Source: Pedobacter sp. PACM 27299 (GTDB lineage: Bacteria > Bacteroidota > Bacteroidia > Sphingobacteriales > Sphingobacteriaceae). From it: DNA of 64,000 nt. The stretch is taken from contig NZ_CP012996.1 of NCBI RefSeq assembly GCF_001412655.1, forward strand, positions 806,001 through 870,000. The letters are read 5' to 3'. The notes beneath the pieces were generated by a model. The model searched no databases. It was not told where the DNA came from and saw only the letters and a program-made list of their open reading frames with translations. The position numbers were made by a program, and so were the translations under genes. How positions within the stretch are numbered: position 1 is the stretch's first letter; each line of letters starts with the position of its first letter. This document shows, one piece after another, positions 35,280 to 47,370 of the stretch.

Positions 35280-35831
35280 TTATTTCATCGCTTCCAGCTT
35301 CATCAGGCCATAAAACAAGGCAGAAGCGTGTAAAGATTGAGCAATTTGATTGTCCATTAGTAGTTGTTTAACTGCTGGAATACTGTATTTCTCTACGGTC
35401 AGGATTTCATGTTCATCCAGGTGCTGTTCCTGTGTTTTAACACCTCCGGTGAGGAAATAGGTAAAAGTGACATTATCTGAGGTTGCGGGATTTGGATAAA
35501 GTGTAGCTAGGTGACTGATCGTTTTGAAGGTATAGCCGGTTTCTTCCAGTAATTCTCTTTTTACTGCATCTTCCGGCTTTTCATCTCCATCAATCACTCC
35601 ACCTGGGATTTCCAGTGAGATAATATCTGCACCATGACGGTATTGACGCACCATGATGATCTCATTGTCTTCGGTTAATGCCACCGCATTCACCCAGTTT
35701 GGGTATTCTAGTACATAATAATCATCTTTTGTTGTTCCATTTTGGAGCTTACAGGTATCTATGCGTAAAGTTGCCCATCGTTCTTTCACCAGATATCTGG
35801 ATGAAATCTTTTGCCATTTTAGTATTTCCAT
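35280..35831 (-). CDS. NUDIX hydrolase (ADP-ribose pyrophosphatase type)
   Basis: A 183-residue NUDIX enzyme. The Nudix box is in IPGGVIDGDEKPEDAVKREL followed by LEETGY, with the preceding MVRQYRHGADIISLEIPGG typical of ADP-ribose and nucleoside-diphosphate-sugar pyrophosphatases. The conserved aromatic/proline segment YPNPATSDNVTFTYFL supports this group. The substrate is not proven. It lies 8 bp downstream of a small unknown gene on the same strand. Confidence 0.88.
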   Translation of the reverse strand: MEILKWQKISSRYLVKERWATLRIDTCKLQNGTTKDDYYVLEYPNWVNAVALTEDNEIIMVRQYRHGADIISLEIPGGVIDGDEKPEDAVKRELLEETGYTFKTISHLATLYPNPATSDNVTFTYFLTGGVKTQEQHLDEHEILTVEKYSIPAVKQLLMDNQIAQSLHASALFYGLMKLEAMK

Positions 35832-35839
35832 GTTAAGGA

Positions 35840-36232
35840 TTAAAGGTATTGCTGGATCTTTTTTTGTCGATCCATGTTGGTCATGCTGATGATATGGTAT
35901 TGCTTCTCCAGCATTTTATAAATGAGTTGTAATTTTTCTGCAATCAGTTTGTTCCTTCCCGTTTGCTGGGAAGGAGCTAGGTCTGCATAAAGGAATTGGC
36001 TAAACATATCCAGTTTTTCTGCTGGAAATTCTTTAGAAAGAAGGAAGGTGTTGAATTCCTCCTGAGTATAAGTTAGCAGTTCTTCTTCGGTGATTTCAAA
36101 TTCTTTAAGTAAGGATTCTTTGAAAAGATCTTCAGCTGCCTGTAGTTTTCCTTCTAATTTTAGTCCCATAATTCGGGCGAGTACCTGAGCCAGTTTTTGA
36201 ATCTCAGCGGTCATTAAGTCTCTTCTAAGCAT
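35840..36232 (-). CDS. Small helical protein of unknown function
   Basis: A 130-residue, entirely helical soluble protein. The start MLRRDLMTAEIQKLAQVLARIMGLK and the pattern of paired helices (LQAAEDLFKESLLKEF, EKLQLIYKMLEKQYH) weakly recall DUF6483 proteins, which look like short TPR-type repeats; that link is by memory only. It lies between the NUDIX gene (8 bp) and the TPM-domain gene (5 bp), so it is probably in one transcript with both. Confidence 0.75.
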   Translation of the reverse strand: MLRRDLMTAEIQKLAQVLARIMGLKLEGKLQAAEDLFKESLLKEFEITEEELLTYTQEEFNTFLLSKEFPAEKLDMFSQFLYADLAPSQQTGRNKLIAEKLQLIYKMLEKQYHIISMTNMDRQKKIQQYL

Positions 36233-36237
36233 AATAT

Positions 36238-37011
36238 TTACCAGCTACCACTACTGCCTCCACCACCAAAACTACCTCCGCCGAAGCCGCCAAAGCCGCC
36301 GCCGCCACTACTGCTGCCACCGCCGAAGCCACTTCCGCCAGAACCTCTTCCTCCGCCCAATAACATGCTCCAGAAAAGTGCATCTGCAACACCTCGACTA
36401 CCGATCACCTGACCACCCCCACCACTGCCGCCACCTTTTTTAAGGACTATAATTACTACGATAACGATGATGATAATCACGATGATACCACCGGCTCCCC
36501 CCTCACTTTTTCCAGCTTTAGGTTTGTCGTTTTTGTATTCTCCTTTGGTATAACTGATGATGGCATCTGTACCAGCCTGCAGGCCTCCGAAATAGTCACC
36601 TGTTTTAAAATAAGGCTTGATGTCATTGTCTATAATTCGGCGAACGTATAAATCAGGGAGTGCCCCCTCTACACCATAACCAGTCTGGATGGATATCTTT
36701 CGATCTCCCAGGGCTGCAACAATCATGATGCCGTTGTCTTTGCCTTTTCCACCTACGCCCCATTTTCTACCTAGTTCCAATGCATATTCACCAATATCAT
36801 AATCACCTACGGATTTTACAATCGCAATAGCAATCTGTGTAGAAGTCGAATCGTCAAAGGCTACGAGTTTTTGTTCGAGCTGCTGGAGTTGAGCAGGAGT
36901 TAGTGTTCCTGTATAGTCATTCACCAGTTTGTTTGGTTTAGCAGGAAAGTCCTGTGCGAAACCTAAAGTTGAAATGAGGATAAATAAGAAAGCTATAATT
37001 AGTTTTTTCAT
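36238..37011 (-). CDS. TPM-domain (YgcG-type) protein with glycine/serine-rich C-terminus
   Basis: A 257-residue exported protein. Its signal peptide is LIIAFLFILISTLGFAQ, and the TPM domain (about 28-155) contains VNDYTGTLTPAQLQQLEQKL, QIAIAIVKSVGDYDI, and RKWGVGGKGKDNGIMIVAAL. One membrane helix (GIIVIIIIVIVVIIVLKKGG) follows, and the last 60 residues are almost all Gly, Ser and Phe, ending in GGGGSSGSW. The family is also called TPM_phosphatase and has been linked to photosystem II repair in plants. In bacteria it commonly sits with LemA, as here. It overlaps the upstream TPM gene by 4 bp. Confidence 0.88.
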   Translation of the reverse strand: MKKLIIAFLFILISTLGFAQDFPAKPNKLVNDYTGTLTPAQLQQLEQKLVAFDDSTSTQIAIAIVKSVGDYDIGEYALELGRKWGVGGKGKDNGIMIVAALGDRKISIQTGYGVEGALPDLYVRRIIDNDIKPYFKTGDYFGGLQAGTDAIISYTKGEYKNDKPKAGKSEGGAGGIIVIIIIVIVVIIVLKKGGGSGGGGQVIGSRGVADALFWSMLLGGGRGSGGSGFGGGSSSGGGGFGGFGGGSFGGGGSSGSW

Positions 37012-37457
37012 GGCTTTACGGATTTATACTGGTCCATAAAGATAATTTCGTTGGGTAATTCATTGATATCACCTCCTTCATAAGGGAAAAAGGTGGCTAG
37101 TTTTTCTCCTGCTAACATGATTCCGGCAATAATTCCTTGAACCAGGTTACCACCAGAGAAATGTGCAGTCATGGCAACTTTTGTTGTTTCCCAAAAGTCT
37201 TCCGGGACTACTTTGTTGATGCCGCTATCGCCAATGATGGCAAATTTATGGTCAATATAAGCAAGGTAGATGAGTACGCCATTGTGCCTTGAGGTTTTTT
37301 CCATGCCTAATTTGGCGAAGTAGGAAGTTGCTTTCTCAATAGGGTCGCCTTCGCAATGTTTATCTACTGCGATTCTGATTTCGCCTGAAGTCGCTTTCTC
37401 GGCTTCTGAAATCGCATTGGCTATTAATTCTTGTTCTTGTTCTGTGAAAATTCCCAT
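37008..37457 (-). CDS. Second TPM-domain protein, cytoplasmic
   Basis: A 149-residue TPM domain without a signal peptide or clear membrane helix (IAKAISEAEKATSGEIRIAV-like start, GVLIYLAYIDHKFAIIGDSG, and the FFPYEGGDINELPNEI end). It overlaps the next gene by 4 bp and lies downstream of lemA. A long perfect hairpin sits between lemA and this gene. A LemA plus two TPM proteins (one exported, one not) is a recurrent Bacteroidota arrangement of unknown role at the envelope. Confidence 0.86.
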   Translation of the reverse strand: MGIFTEQEQELIANAISEAEKATSGEIRIAVDKHCEGDPIEKATSYFAKLGMEKTSRHNGVLIYLAYIDHKFAIIGDSGINKVVPEDFWETTKVAMTAHFSGGNLVQGIIAGIMLAGEKLATFFPYEGGDINELPNEIIFMDQYKSVKP

Positions 37458-37478
37458 AATAGGATAACTGTATAAAGA

Positions 37479-37520
37479 TAAGGGTAATCTGTGTTTTAAC
37501 TAAAACACAGATTACCCTTA
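37479..37520 (-). terminator. Perfect 20-bp hairpin between lemA and the TPM genes
   Basis: 37479-37498 is the exact complement of 37501-37520 with only two bases between. It lies 18 bp after the lemA stop and 22 bp before the TPM start, inside an apparent operon. It may terminate most transcripts after lemA or act as a processing or stability element. Confidence 0.7.
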
Positions 37521-37537
37521 AATGTTGTGACGGTATT

Positions 37538-38119
37538 TTAGAATTCTACTTTTGGCGCTTTTTCTGCACCAGCATCGGCTTTAAAGCCTGCTTTTTGACT
37601 AAAACCAAATATGCCGGCAGTCAGGTTATTTGGGAAAGACCTTACTTTGGTATTATAGATCTGTACTGCTTCATTAAAATCTTTACGCGCAACAGCAATT
37701 CTGTTTTCTGTTCCTGCAAGTTCAGCAGAAACATCTCTGAATTGTTCCGTGGCCTTTAATTCTGGGTAGTTTTCAGTAACCATTAACAAACGTCCAAGCG
37801 CCTGACTCACCTGTCCTTGTGCTGCCTGGTATTTTTCAATATTTTCTGGAGTTAATTTATCAGGGTCAATCGTTACCTGAGTCGCTTTAGCACGTGCTTC
37901 TGTAACTTGAGTTAAAGTAGATTGCTCGAACTTAGCCGCGCCTTTAACGGTATTTACAAGGTTGGGAATTAAATCTGAACGTCTTTGGTATTGGGTTTCT
38001 ACCTGGTTCCATTTCGCCTTTACATCTTCATCTAATTTAACCAGACCATTGTAGCCACACCCGCTTACGACTACCAATAAAACTAAAATACCGACTATTG
38101 CTAATACTGTTTTTTTCAT
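37538..38119 (-). CDS. lemA: LemA family protein
   Basis: A 193-residue helical envelope protein. The N-terminus combines a hydrophobic segment with a lipobox-like VVSGCGYN, so it may be lipidated at Cys21. The LemA signature is NQVETQYQRRSDLIPNLVNT, followed by VKGAAKFEQSTLTQV, and the later ENRIAVARKDFNEAVQIYNT. Members lie with an N-terminal anchor and a helical bundle outside; the biochemical function is not established. It is the first gene of the LemA-TPM-TPM cluster. Confidence 0.92.
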   Translation of the reverse strand: MKKTVLAIVGILVLLVVVSGCGYNGLVKLDEDVKAKWNQVETQYQRRSDLIPNLVNTVKGAAKFEQSTLTQVTEARAKATQVTIDPDKLTPENIEKYQAAQGQVSQALGRLLMVTENYPELKATEQFRDVSAELAGTENRIAVARKDFNEAVQIYNTKVRSFPNNLTAGIFGFSQKAGFKADAGAEKAPKVEF

Positions 38120-38426
38120 AATTTCTGTTTTTAATTGACCTGATCGCTAACCGTTGTTATGTTCAGGTTTTGCGTTTTTGTTTTTCTAGTGTTAATTTAC
38201 ACATTAGAACTCAATTTCCGTACCTTTGTTACTAATCAGCATAAAAACATGACAGGTTTTTACAAAAATGACGAATCAGCCTGTAATTCTCAGTAATCGG
38301 CATTTTTGTCAGTCATTAACTCATTCATTAAGGCCTTTTTGCACTACTTCGCTAGATTAGCACTTCTATCATCACCCTAGGAATTCCTATATTTGCAGCG
38401 GTTCAGGATAAAAACCTGACATATTT
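38120..38426. promoter_or_regulatory. Divergent intergenic region, lemA / FAD dehydrogenase
   Basis: This 307-bp region serves both flanking genes. Plus-strand -7 elements are TACCTTTG at 38221-38228 and TATATTTG at 38388-38395, the latter 31 bp before the ATG at 38427. A 9-bp inverted repeat (38262-38270 with 38301-38309) is also present. No small gene is evident. Confidence 0.45.
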
Positions 38427-39968
38427 ATGCAAAAAGAAATAGAAATTACCCTGGCTCCTGAAGATGTTGAACAGGAAGCAATCTTAAAAAATGCCTTATC
38501 TGAGGTCTTAGAAATCAAACAAACACGAATTAAAGGATATAAGATTTTAAAACGATCTATCGATGCGCGCTCTAGAAGAGTGATTTATCGCCTGCAAGTA
38601 AGGGTATTTATTGATGAGGAGCCTGTGATAGATGTTTTTGAGATAAATTATCCAAATGTGAGCGATAAAAAGCCTGTAATTATTGTTGGAGCCGGTCCTG
38701 CTGGTTTGTTTGCTGCTTTACAATGTATCGAAAATGGATTTAAACCTATTGTTTTAGAACGTGGTAAAGATGTAAAACAACGTAGAAGGGATCTGGCGGC
38801 GATCAATAAGGACGGGATCGTAAATACAGAATCCAATTACTGCTATGGGGAAGGTGGTGCAGGAACTTATTCTGATGGTAAACTCTATACCCGATCCAAT
38901 AAACGTGGTGACATAAATAAGGTATTGCAGATATTTGTGGAGCATGGTGCAACTGAGGATATTTTAGTAGACGCGCGTCCACATATTGGTACAAATAAAC
39001 TACCTCAAATTATAACCGCTATCAGAGAACGGATCCTCAGTGCCGGTGGCGAGGTACGCTTTGATCAGAAAGTGACTGATTTACTGATTGATTTTGGGAA
39101 AATTAAAGGTGTGGTGATCAATGGGGAGGGGAAATTGATGGCTGATGCGGTTATTTTAGCCACTGGGCACTCAGCAAGAGATATTTATGAGTTATTAAAT
39201 AATAAAAATATTCTCGTAGAAGCTAAGCCTTTTGCACTTGGTGTGAGAATCGAACATCCTCAGGCCATCATTGATGCCGCTCAATACCATTGCGACATTC
39301 GCAGTGAGTTTCTGCCGCCAGCTTATTACAGTTTGGTGGAACAGGTTGGAAGTAGAGGTGTTTTCTCCTTTTGTATGTGCCCAGGTGGAATTATTGCCCC
39401 TTGTGCTACCCACGACGATGAGATTGTGGTAAATGGATGGTCTCCCTCTAAAAGAAATAATCCATTCGCCAATTCAGGAACTGTGGTACAGATCACACTT
39501 GATGATGTAAAAGGAACAGATCCATTAAGGATGATGAATTTTCAGGCGGAAATTGAACGTGCCGCTTTCCAGCTAGGAGGAGGGAGTCTTGTTGCACCAG
39601 GACAAAGAATGGTGGATTTTGTAGAGAATAGGGTGTCCATTGATTTGCCTAAAAACTCGTATCTGCCAGGAACAAAAAGTGTGATGCTAAAAGATACTTT
39701 ACCCGATTTTGTGGCTTCAAGCTTAAGAAATGCGCTGCCACTTTTTGGAAAGAAAATGAAAGGTTATTATACCAATGAAGCTATTCTTGTAGGAGTGGAA
39801 AGCAGAAGCTCTTCTCCAGTTCGTATTCCAAGAGATAAGGACACTTTTCAACACCCGCAAGTTGCAGGTCTGTTTCCTTGTGCGGAAGGTGCTGGTTATG
39901 CAGGAGGGATTGTTTCTGCCGCAATTGATGGGGTAAACTGTGCAAATGCGATTTTTAAACTAGCTTAA
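38427..39968 (+). CDS. Uncharacterised FAD-dependent dehydrogenase (COG2509 type)
   Basis: A 513-residue flavoprotein. The N-terminal 85 residues form a small alpha/beta domain rich in basic residues (KRSIDARSRRVIYRLQVRV). The FAD-binding motif is VIIVGAGPAGLFAALQCIENG (in pieces, residues about 90-108). Then come NTESNYCYGEGGAGTYSDGK, VILATGHSARDIYELL, FSFCMCPGGIIAPCATHDDE and, near the end, CAEGAGYAGGIVSAAIDGV. The paired cysteines in FCMCPGG are conserved in the family. Substrate and partner are unknown. The gene stands alone. Confidence 0.88.
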   Translation: MQKEIEITLAPEDVEQEAILKNALSEVLEIKQTRIKGYKILKRSIDARSRRVIYRLQVRVFIDEEPVIDVFEINYPNVSDKKPVIIVGAGPAGLFAALQCIENGFKPIVLERGKDVKQRRRDLAAINKDGIVNTESNYCYGEGGAGTYSDGKLYTRSNKRGDINKVLQIFVEHGATEDILVDARPHIGTNKLPQIITAIRERILSAGGEVRFDQKVTDLLIDFGKIKGVVINGEGKLMADAVILATGHSARDIYELLNNKNILVEAKPFALGVRIEHPQAIIDAAQYHCDIRSEFLPPAYYSLVEQVGSRGVFSFCMCPGGIIAPCATHDDEIVVNGWSPSKRNNPFANSGTVVQITLDDVKGTDPLRMMNFQAEIERAAFQLGGGSLVAPGQRMVDFVENRVSIDLPKNSYLPGTKSVMLKDTLPDFVASSLRNALPLFGKKMKGYYTNEAILVGVESRSSSPVRIPRDKDTFQHPQVAGLFPCAEGAGYAGGIVSAAIDGVNCANAIFKLA

Positions 39969-40268
39969 TAGAAACAGATTTGTGTTTTTGTTGTTTATTT
40001 CGTCGGGAGGATGAATTGTGAATAGGCTTGCTTATTAATTTAATGCGTTTTGACTTGGATAGCCGGTTATGACTCTTGGTTTAGCCCATTCGCTTGTTCA
40101 TTTGATTACTTGTGGATCAGTTTGATTTACTTCTGAAGATTGAATCGCTTTGTAATTTTTGCTGGCGCTGCGTTTAATTTTCTGCAGGAAAACTCCTTCC
40201 AAAAACATTTGAATACTCATCACAGTTTTTATGCTGCGATTTTTTAAGTAAACCTAAATATTTACAAA
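39969..40268. other. Intergenic region with no recognised gene
   Basis: This 300-bp A/T-rich stretch holds no ORF, tRNA or strong hairpin that I can support. Confidence 0.5.
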
Positions 40269-40628
40269 ATGAAAAATACATTAATTATTGGGGCTTCCCC
40301 AAATCCCATGCGTTATGCTTTTAAAGCTGCTCATATGTTGAAAGCAAAAGGGCATCCCTTTGTTAATGTTGGCGTGAAAAAAGGAGAGGTTGCAGGAGTA
40401 ACTATCGAGCAGCCAGGAACTGTACATGAAGATATTGATACGATTACTTTATATATAGGTGAAGATATACAACATAACTATTATGATTATATCCTCCAAA
40501 CTAAACCTAAAAGAGTAATTTTTAATCCAGGTACAGAGAATGAAGAGCTTGAATCTCTTTTGAAAAAGAATAATATAGAGTCGGTAGAAGCTTGTACTTT
40601 AGTTTTACTATCTACAGGGCAGTATTAA
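40269..40628 (+). CDS. CoA-binding protein (YccU-like, CoA_binding_2)
   Basis: A 119-residue single-domain Rossmann protein. The nucleotide loop is TLIIGASPNPMRYAFKAAHM, followed by HPFVNVGVKKGEV, DTITLYIGEDIQHNYYDYIL and the close IFNPGTENEELES, all in the order of the CoA_binding_2 family. It is slightly shorter than E. coli YccU. Its physiological role is unknown. It is the last protein gene before the first rRNA operon, with 190 bp of nondescript DNA in between. Confidence 0.88.
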   Translation: MKNTLIIGASPNPMRYAFKAAHMLKAKGHPFVNVGVKKGEVAGVTIEQPGTVHEDIDTITLYIGEDIQHNYYDYILQTKPKRVIFNPGTENEELESLLKKNNIESVEACTLVLLSTGQY

Positions 40629-40820
40629 ATAGAAGTTATTAGTACCGGACAGGTCTAATATTGTTGATGAAATCGATCCTATTATATATACTATACCATT
40701 AAGACTACTAGATGCGCATCATGTTTTTCTAGTTCGTATATTCTATGTTAAATCTATGTTATTCTTTTGTGCTGTAATTCATGTAGTTAGAGGTATGATA
40801 CAATTATAAGGGTAATATTG

Positions 40821-40851
40821 TTTGCAGAGCCGGTTAATTTTCCTACTTTTG
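40821..40851 (+). promoter_or_regulatory. rRNA operon 1 promoter P1
   Basis: TTTG at 40821-40824, 19-bp spacer and TACTTTTG at 40844-40851 form a full match to the Bacteroidota promoter consensus. Confidence 0.8.
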
Positions 40852-40988
40852 CATCCCGCTTCGGAGGAAGGGTTTGAGTGAAAGGGATACAGAGAGAAGA
40901 TTTTGAAAGATTGCAGTAGGACTTTGTTAAAGTCGGTTTTGCCGGTTTAACCACCAGAAAAACAAAAAGATTTATTTTCAAATAAAGC

Positions 40989-41018
40989 TTGACAATAACA
41001 AAAAGATTTCTACCTTTG
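40989..41018 (+). promoter_or_regulatory. rRNA operon 1 promoter P2
   Basis: TTG (in TTGACA) at 40989-40991, 19-bp spacer and TACCTTTG at 41011-41018. It gives a leader of about 280 nt before mature 16S. Confidence 0.82.
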
Positions 41019-41304
41019 CAGTCCCAACAAAAACGGGGGTTACCAAACGGAGTTTGATAACAAAACAAAAAAGACTGAAACAATCGAAATTCGATTGCAA
41101 CATATAAAGAAGATCCGCGAGGTGATTCGAGAAGTTCATTAAAGAGATGTCATTTATAAACGTAGCGAGGTACAGATAGTACAGTTTCAAAGTACATGAA
41201 AACCAAAGCTATTATTTCGAGTCAGAAACTGACAGACAATACAAAAAAGAATAAAGACTATTATTAACAAGTTAAGAATGGTCAGCGTTCAAACACAACA
41301 TTTT

Positions 41305-42826
<1,522 letters not shown>

Positions 42827-43001
42827 CTGGAGTAGTTCAGACTACTCGCTACGTAAATGATATAAATGACAATAAAATCTCAAAAGAAAAACCCATAGAA
42901 TGAAGCATCATAAGTGTTTCTGACTAAGCGAGGGAGTGGATGAGGCTACAGGGATTGTGAATGAGACACCTCAGAACAATTACCGAAGCTGAATTTAACC
43001 T

Positions 43002-43075
43002 AGTCCCGTAGCTCAGTTGGTTAGAGCACTACACTGATAATGTAGGGGTCAGCAGTTCAAATCTGCTCGGGACTA
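43002..43075 (+). tRNA. tRNA-Ile (GAT), operon 1 spacer
   Basis: 74 nt with acceptor AGTCCCG/CGGGACT, anticodon stem CTACA/TGTAG, loop CTGATAA giving anticodon GAT, and T-arm loop TTCAAAT. CCA is not encoded in full. Confidence 0.96.
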
Positions 43076-43089
43076 CATATATACTCTAA

Positions 43090-43163
43090 GGGGGATTAGC
43101 TCAGCTGGCTAGAGCGCCTGCCTTGCACGCAGGAGGTCAACGGTTCGACTCCGTTATTCTCCA
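43090..43163 (+). tRNA. tRNA-Ala (TGC), operon 1 spacer
   Basis: 74 nt with acceptor GGGGGAT/ATTCTCC (two G-T pairs), anticodon stem CCTGC/GCAGG, loop CTTGCAC giving anticodon TGC, and TTCGACT in the T loop. Confidence 0.96.
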
Positions 43164-43383
43164 CATTACCCGGTCTAAATACGAGAGGCCATAAATATAA
43201 TTGCCAGCAGGCAATTAGGGGAACTAAAGTTCTTTGACATATTGGAAGAAGTTAATAAAGAAGAGCAAACAACAATAGAGACGTTGTTAGCTTGGAGGGA
43301 TGAAGTAAGCAATTACGACAAACTAAGAAGATAACGACAATCAAAAAAAGCATTTCCATAGGCGCAAAAGGCTATGGAGAGAA

Positions 43384-46257
<2,874 letters not shown>

Positions 46258-46405
46258 AAGAGCAATAAACTGTTGTTTGTTCTTCATAATAACTTCTTTC
46301 AATAATATGTCACTGTTTGTGGGCCATAGGATATGGTTCGTGTATATGGGAATACCGATAGCTTTTGCTAAGGATACCTGATACGGAAAAGCAAACAATA
46401 AAAAT

Positions 46406-46519
46406 ATTTAGGTGCCTATATCGGCGGTGTCTACCTCTTCCCATTCCGAACAGAGAAGTCAAGCCCGCCAGAGCCGATGGTACTGCGGTAACACGTGGGA
46501 GAGTAGGTCGGTGCCAAAT
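46406..46519 (+). rRNA. rrf: 5S ribosomal RNA, operon 1, first copy
   Basis: About 114 nt. The closing helix pairs ATTT-A-GGTGCC with GGTGCCAAAT (one bulged A), and the core contains CCATTCCGAACAGAGAAG and CGATGGTACTGC. Confidence 0.93.
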
Positions 46520-46527
46520 CTTAAAGG

Positions 46528-46558
46528 AAGCCTGTAGGAAACTACAGGCTTTTCTTTT
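46528..46558 (+). terminator. Terminator after the first 5S
   Basis: AAGCCTGTAG, GAAA loop, CTACAGGCTT, then a T-rich tail. Confidence 0.85.
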
Positions 46559-46595
46559 ACACATAACAAAGAACTCTAATTAAAGTATTAAAAAT

Positions 46596-46709
46596 ATTTA
46601 GGTGCCTATATCGGTGGTGTCTACCTCTTCCCATTCCGAACAGAGCAGTCAAGCCCACCAGAGCCGATGGTACTGCGGTAACACGTGGGAGAGTAGGTCG
46701 GTGCCAAAT
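46596..46709 (+). rRNA. rrf: 5S ribosomal RNA, operon 1, extra second copy
   Basis: It lies 190 bp downstream of the first 5S with the same boundaries. It differs at three noticed positions, including 46615 T and 46656 A (C and G in copy 1), which form one base pair of helix II, so pairing is kept. The preceding AAAAATATTTAGG stretch is also duplicated. The second operon has no such extra copy. Confidence 0.92.
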
Positions 46710-46718
46710 CTTAAAAGA

Positions 46719-46747
46719 AAGCCTGTAGGAAACTGCAGGCTTTTCTT
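46719..46747 (+). terminator. Terminator after the second 5S
   Basis: AAGCCTGTAG with CTGCAGGCTT (one G-T pair) and GAAA loop, then TTCTTG. Confidence 0.8.
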
Positions 46748-46926
46748 GTTTACAGGGATTTTTTATTGGGAGCATACCATCTGTGCTTTCCTAAGTTTAG
46801 TTTCCCCTGGGCTGGACCCTGCTGAGGTATTGAGCTGGTCTATGTTTTTTAAATTTTGATCTCTTATTGAAACCAGGACTCATGCAGGAATGGGCGCTGC
46901 TGCTGGATTGGCGTCCTGATAGCTTA
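46748..46926. other. Gene-free DNA left of the insertion sequence
   Basis: No ORF or RNA is supported. Joined to 48387 onward (removing the insertion sequence and one target copy) it still gives no continuous frame that I recognise. Confidence 0.5.
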
Positions 46927-46934
46927 GATTTGAA
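46927..46934. repeat. Target-site duplication, left copy
   Basis: GATTTGAA, repeated exactly at 48379-48386 on the other side of the insertion sequence. Confidence 0.9.
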
Positions 46935-46960
46935 GGATCAATGCCAAAAGTTGTGGAGCA
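46935..46960 (+). repeat. Left terminal inverted repeat of the insertion sequence
   Basis: Twenty-six bases that are the exact reverse complement of 48353-48378. Confidence 0.92.
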
Positions 46961-47004
46961 AGAGATAAAATTATAGCTTTGTCTATCTATATCCCATTTT
47001 ATTT

Positions 47005-47370
47005 ATGCCTTCTGCGAGCACCACTTTACTTCGTCTGTTTTTACCGGAATTTATCATAGAGAATTTTGAATTTACCAATGCCATTGAAGACCCTGACACT
47101 TTTCATATTCAGTTGGAAGAACTCAATCAACTGCCTACAGAATGGGGCTCGCTCAAGGTGCAGTCAAAAGGTTTTTTCCCGCAGATCGTGGTTCAGGATT
47201 TCCCCATTCGTGGACATAAGGTCTTCTATCATATCAAACGCCGGCGCTGGATCAATTTGGAAAGCGGCAAAGTGATCTACCGGGATTGGACTTTAGTTGA
47301 GAAAGGAACGCGAATGACAGGAGATTTCGCGGCTTTTTTAAAAGAAATCAATCGATACAGCCCCGAGTAG
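47005..47370 (+). CDS. ISAon1-family transposase N-terminal region (ORF1)
   Basis: A 121-codon ORF whose product (FYHIKRRRWINLESGKVIYR, TRMTGDFAAFLKEINRYSPE) matches what is annotated as the N-terminal region protein of ISAon1-type elements and probably binds the terminal repeats. It ends in TAG at 47368-47370. The transposase continues in another frame that opens at 47342, so the two frames overlap for 27-29 bases. Fusion by ribosomal frameshifting is the likely way to make the complete enzyme. Confidence 0.85.
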   Translation: MPSASTTLLRLFLPEFIIENFEFTNAIEDPDTFHIQLEELNQLPTEWGSLKVQSKGFFPQIVVQDFPIRGHKVFYHIKRRRWINLESGKVIYRDWTLVEKGTRMTGDFAAFLKEINRYSPE

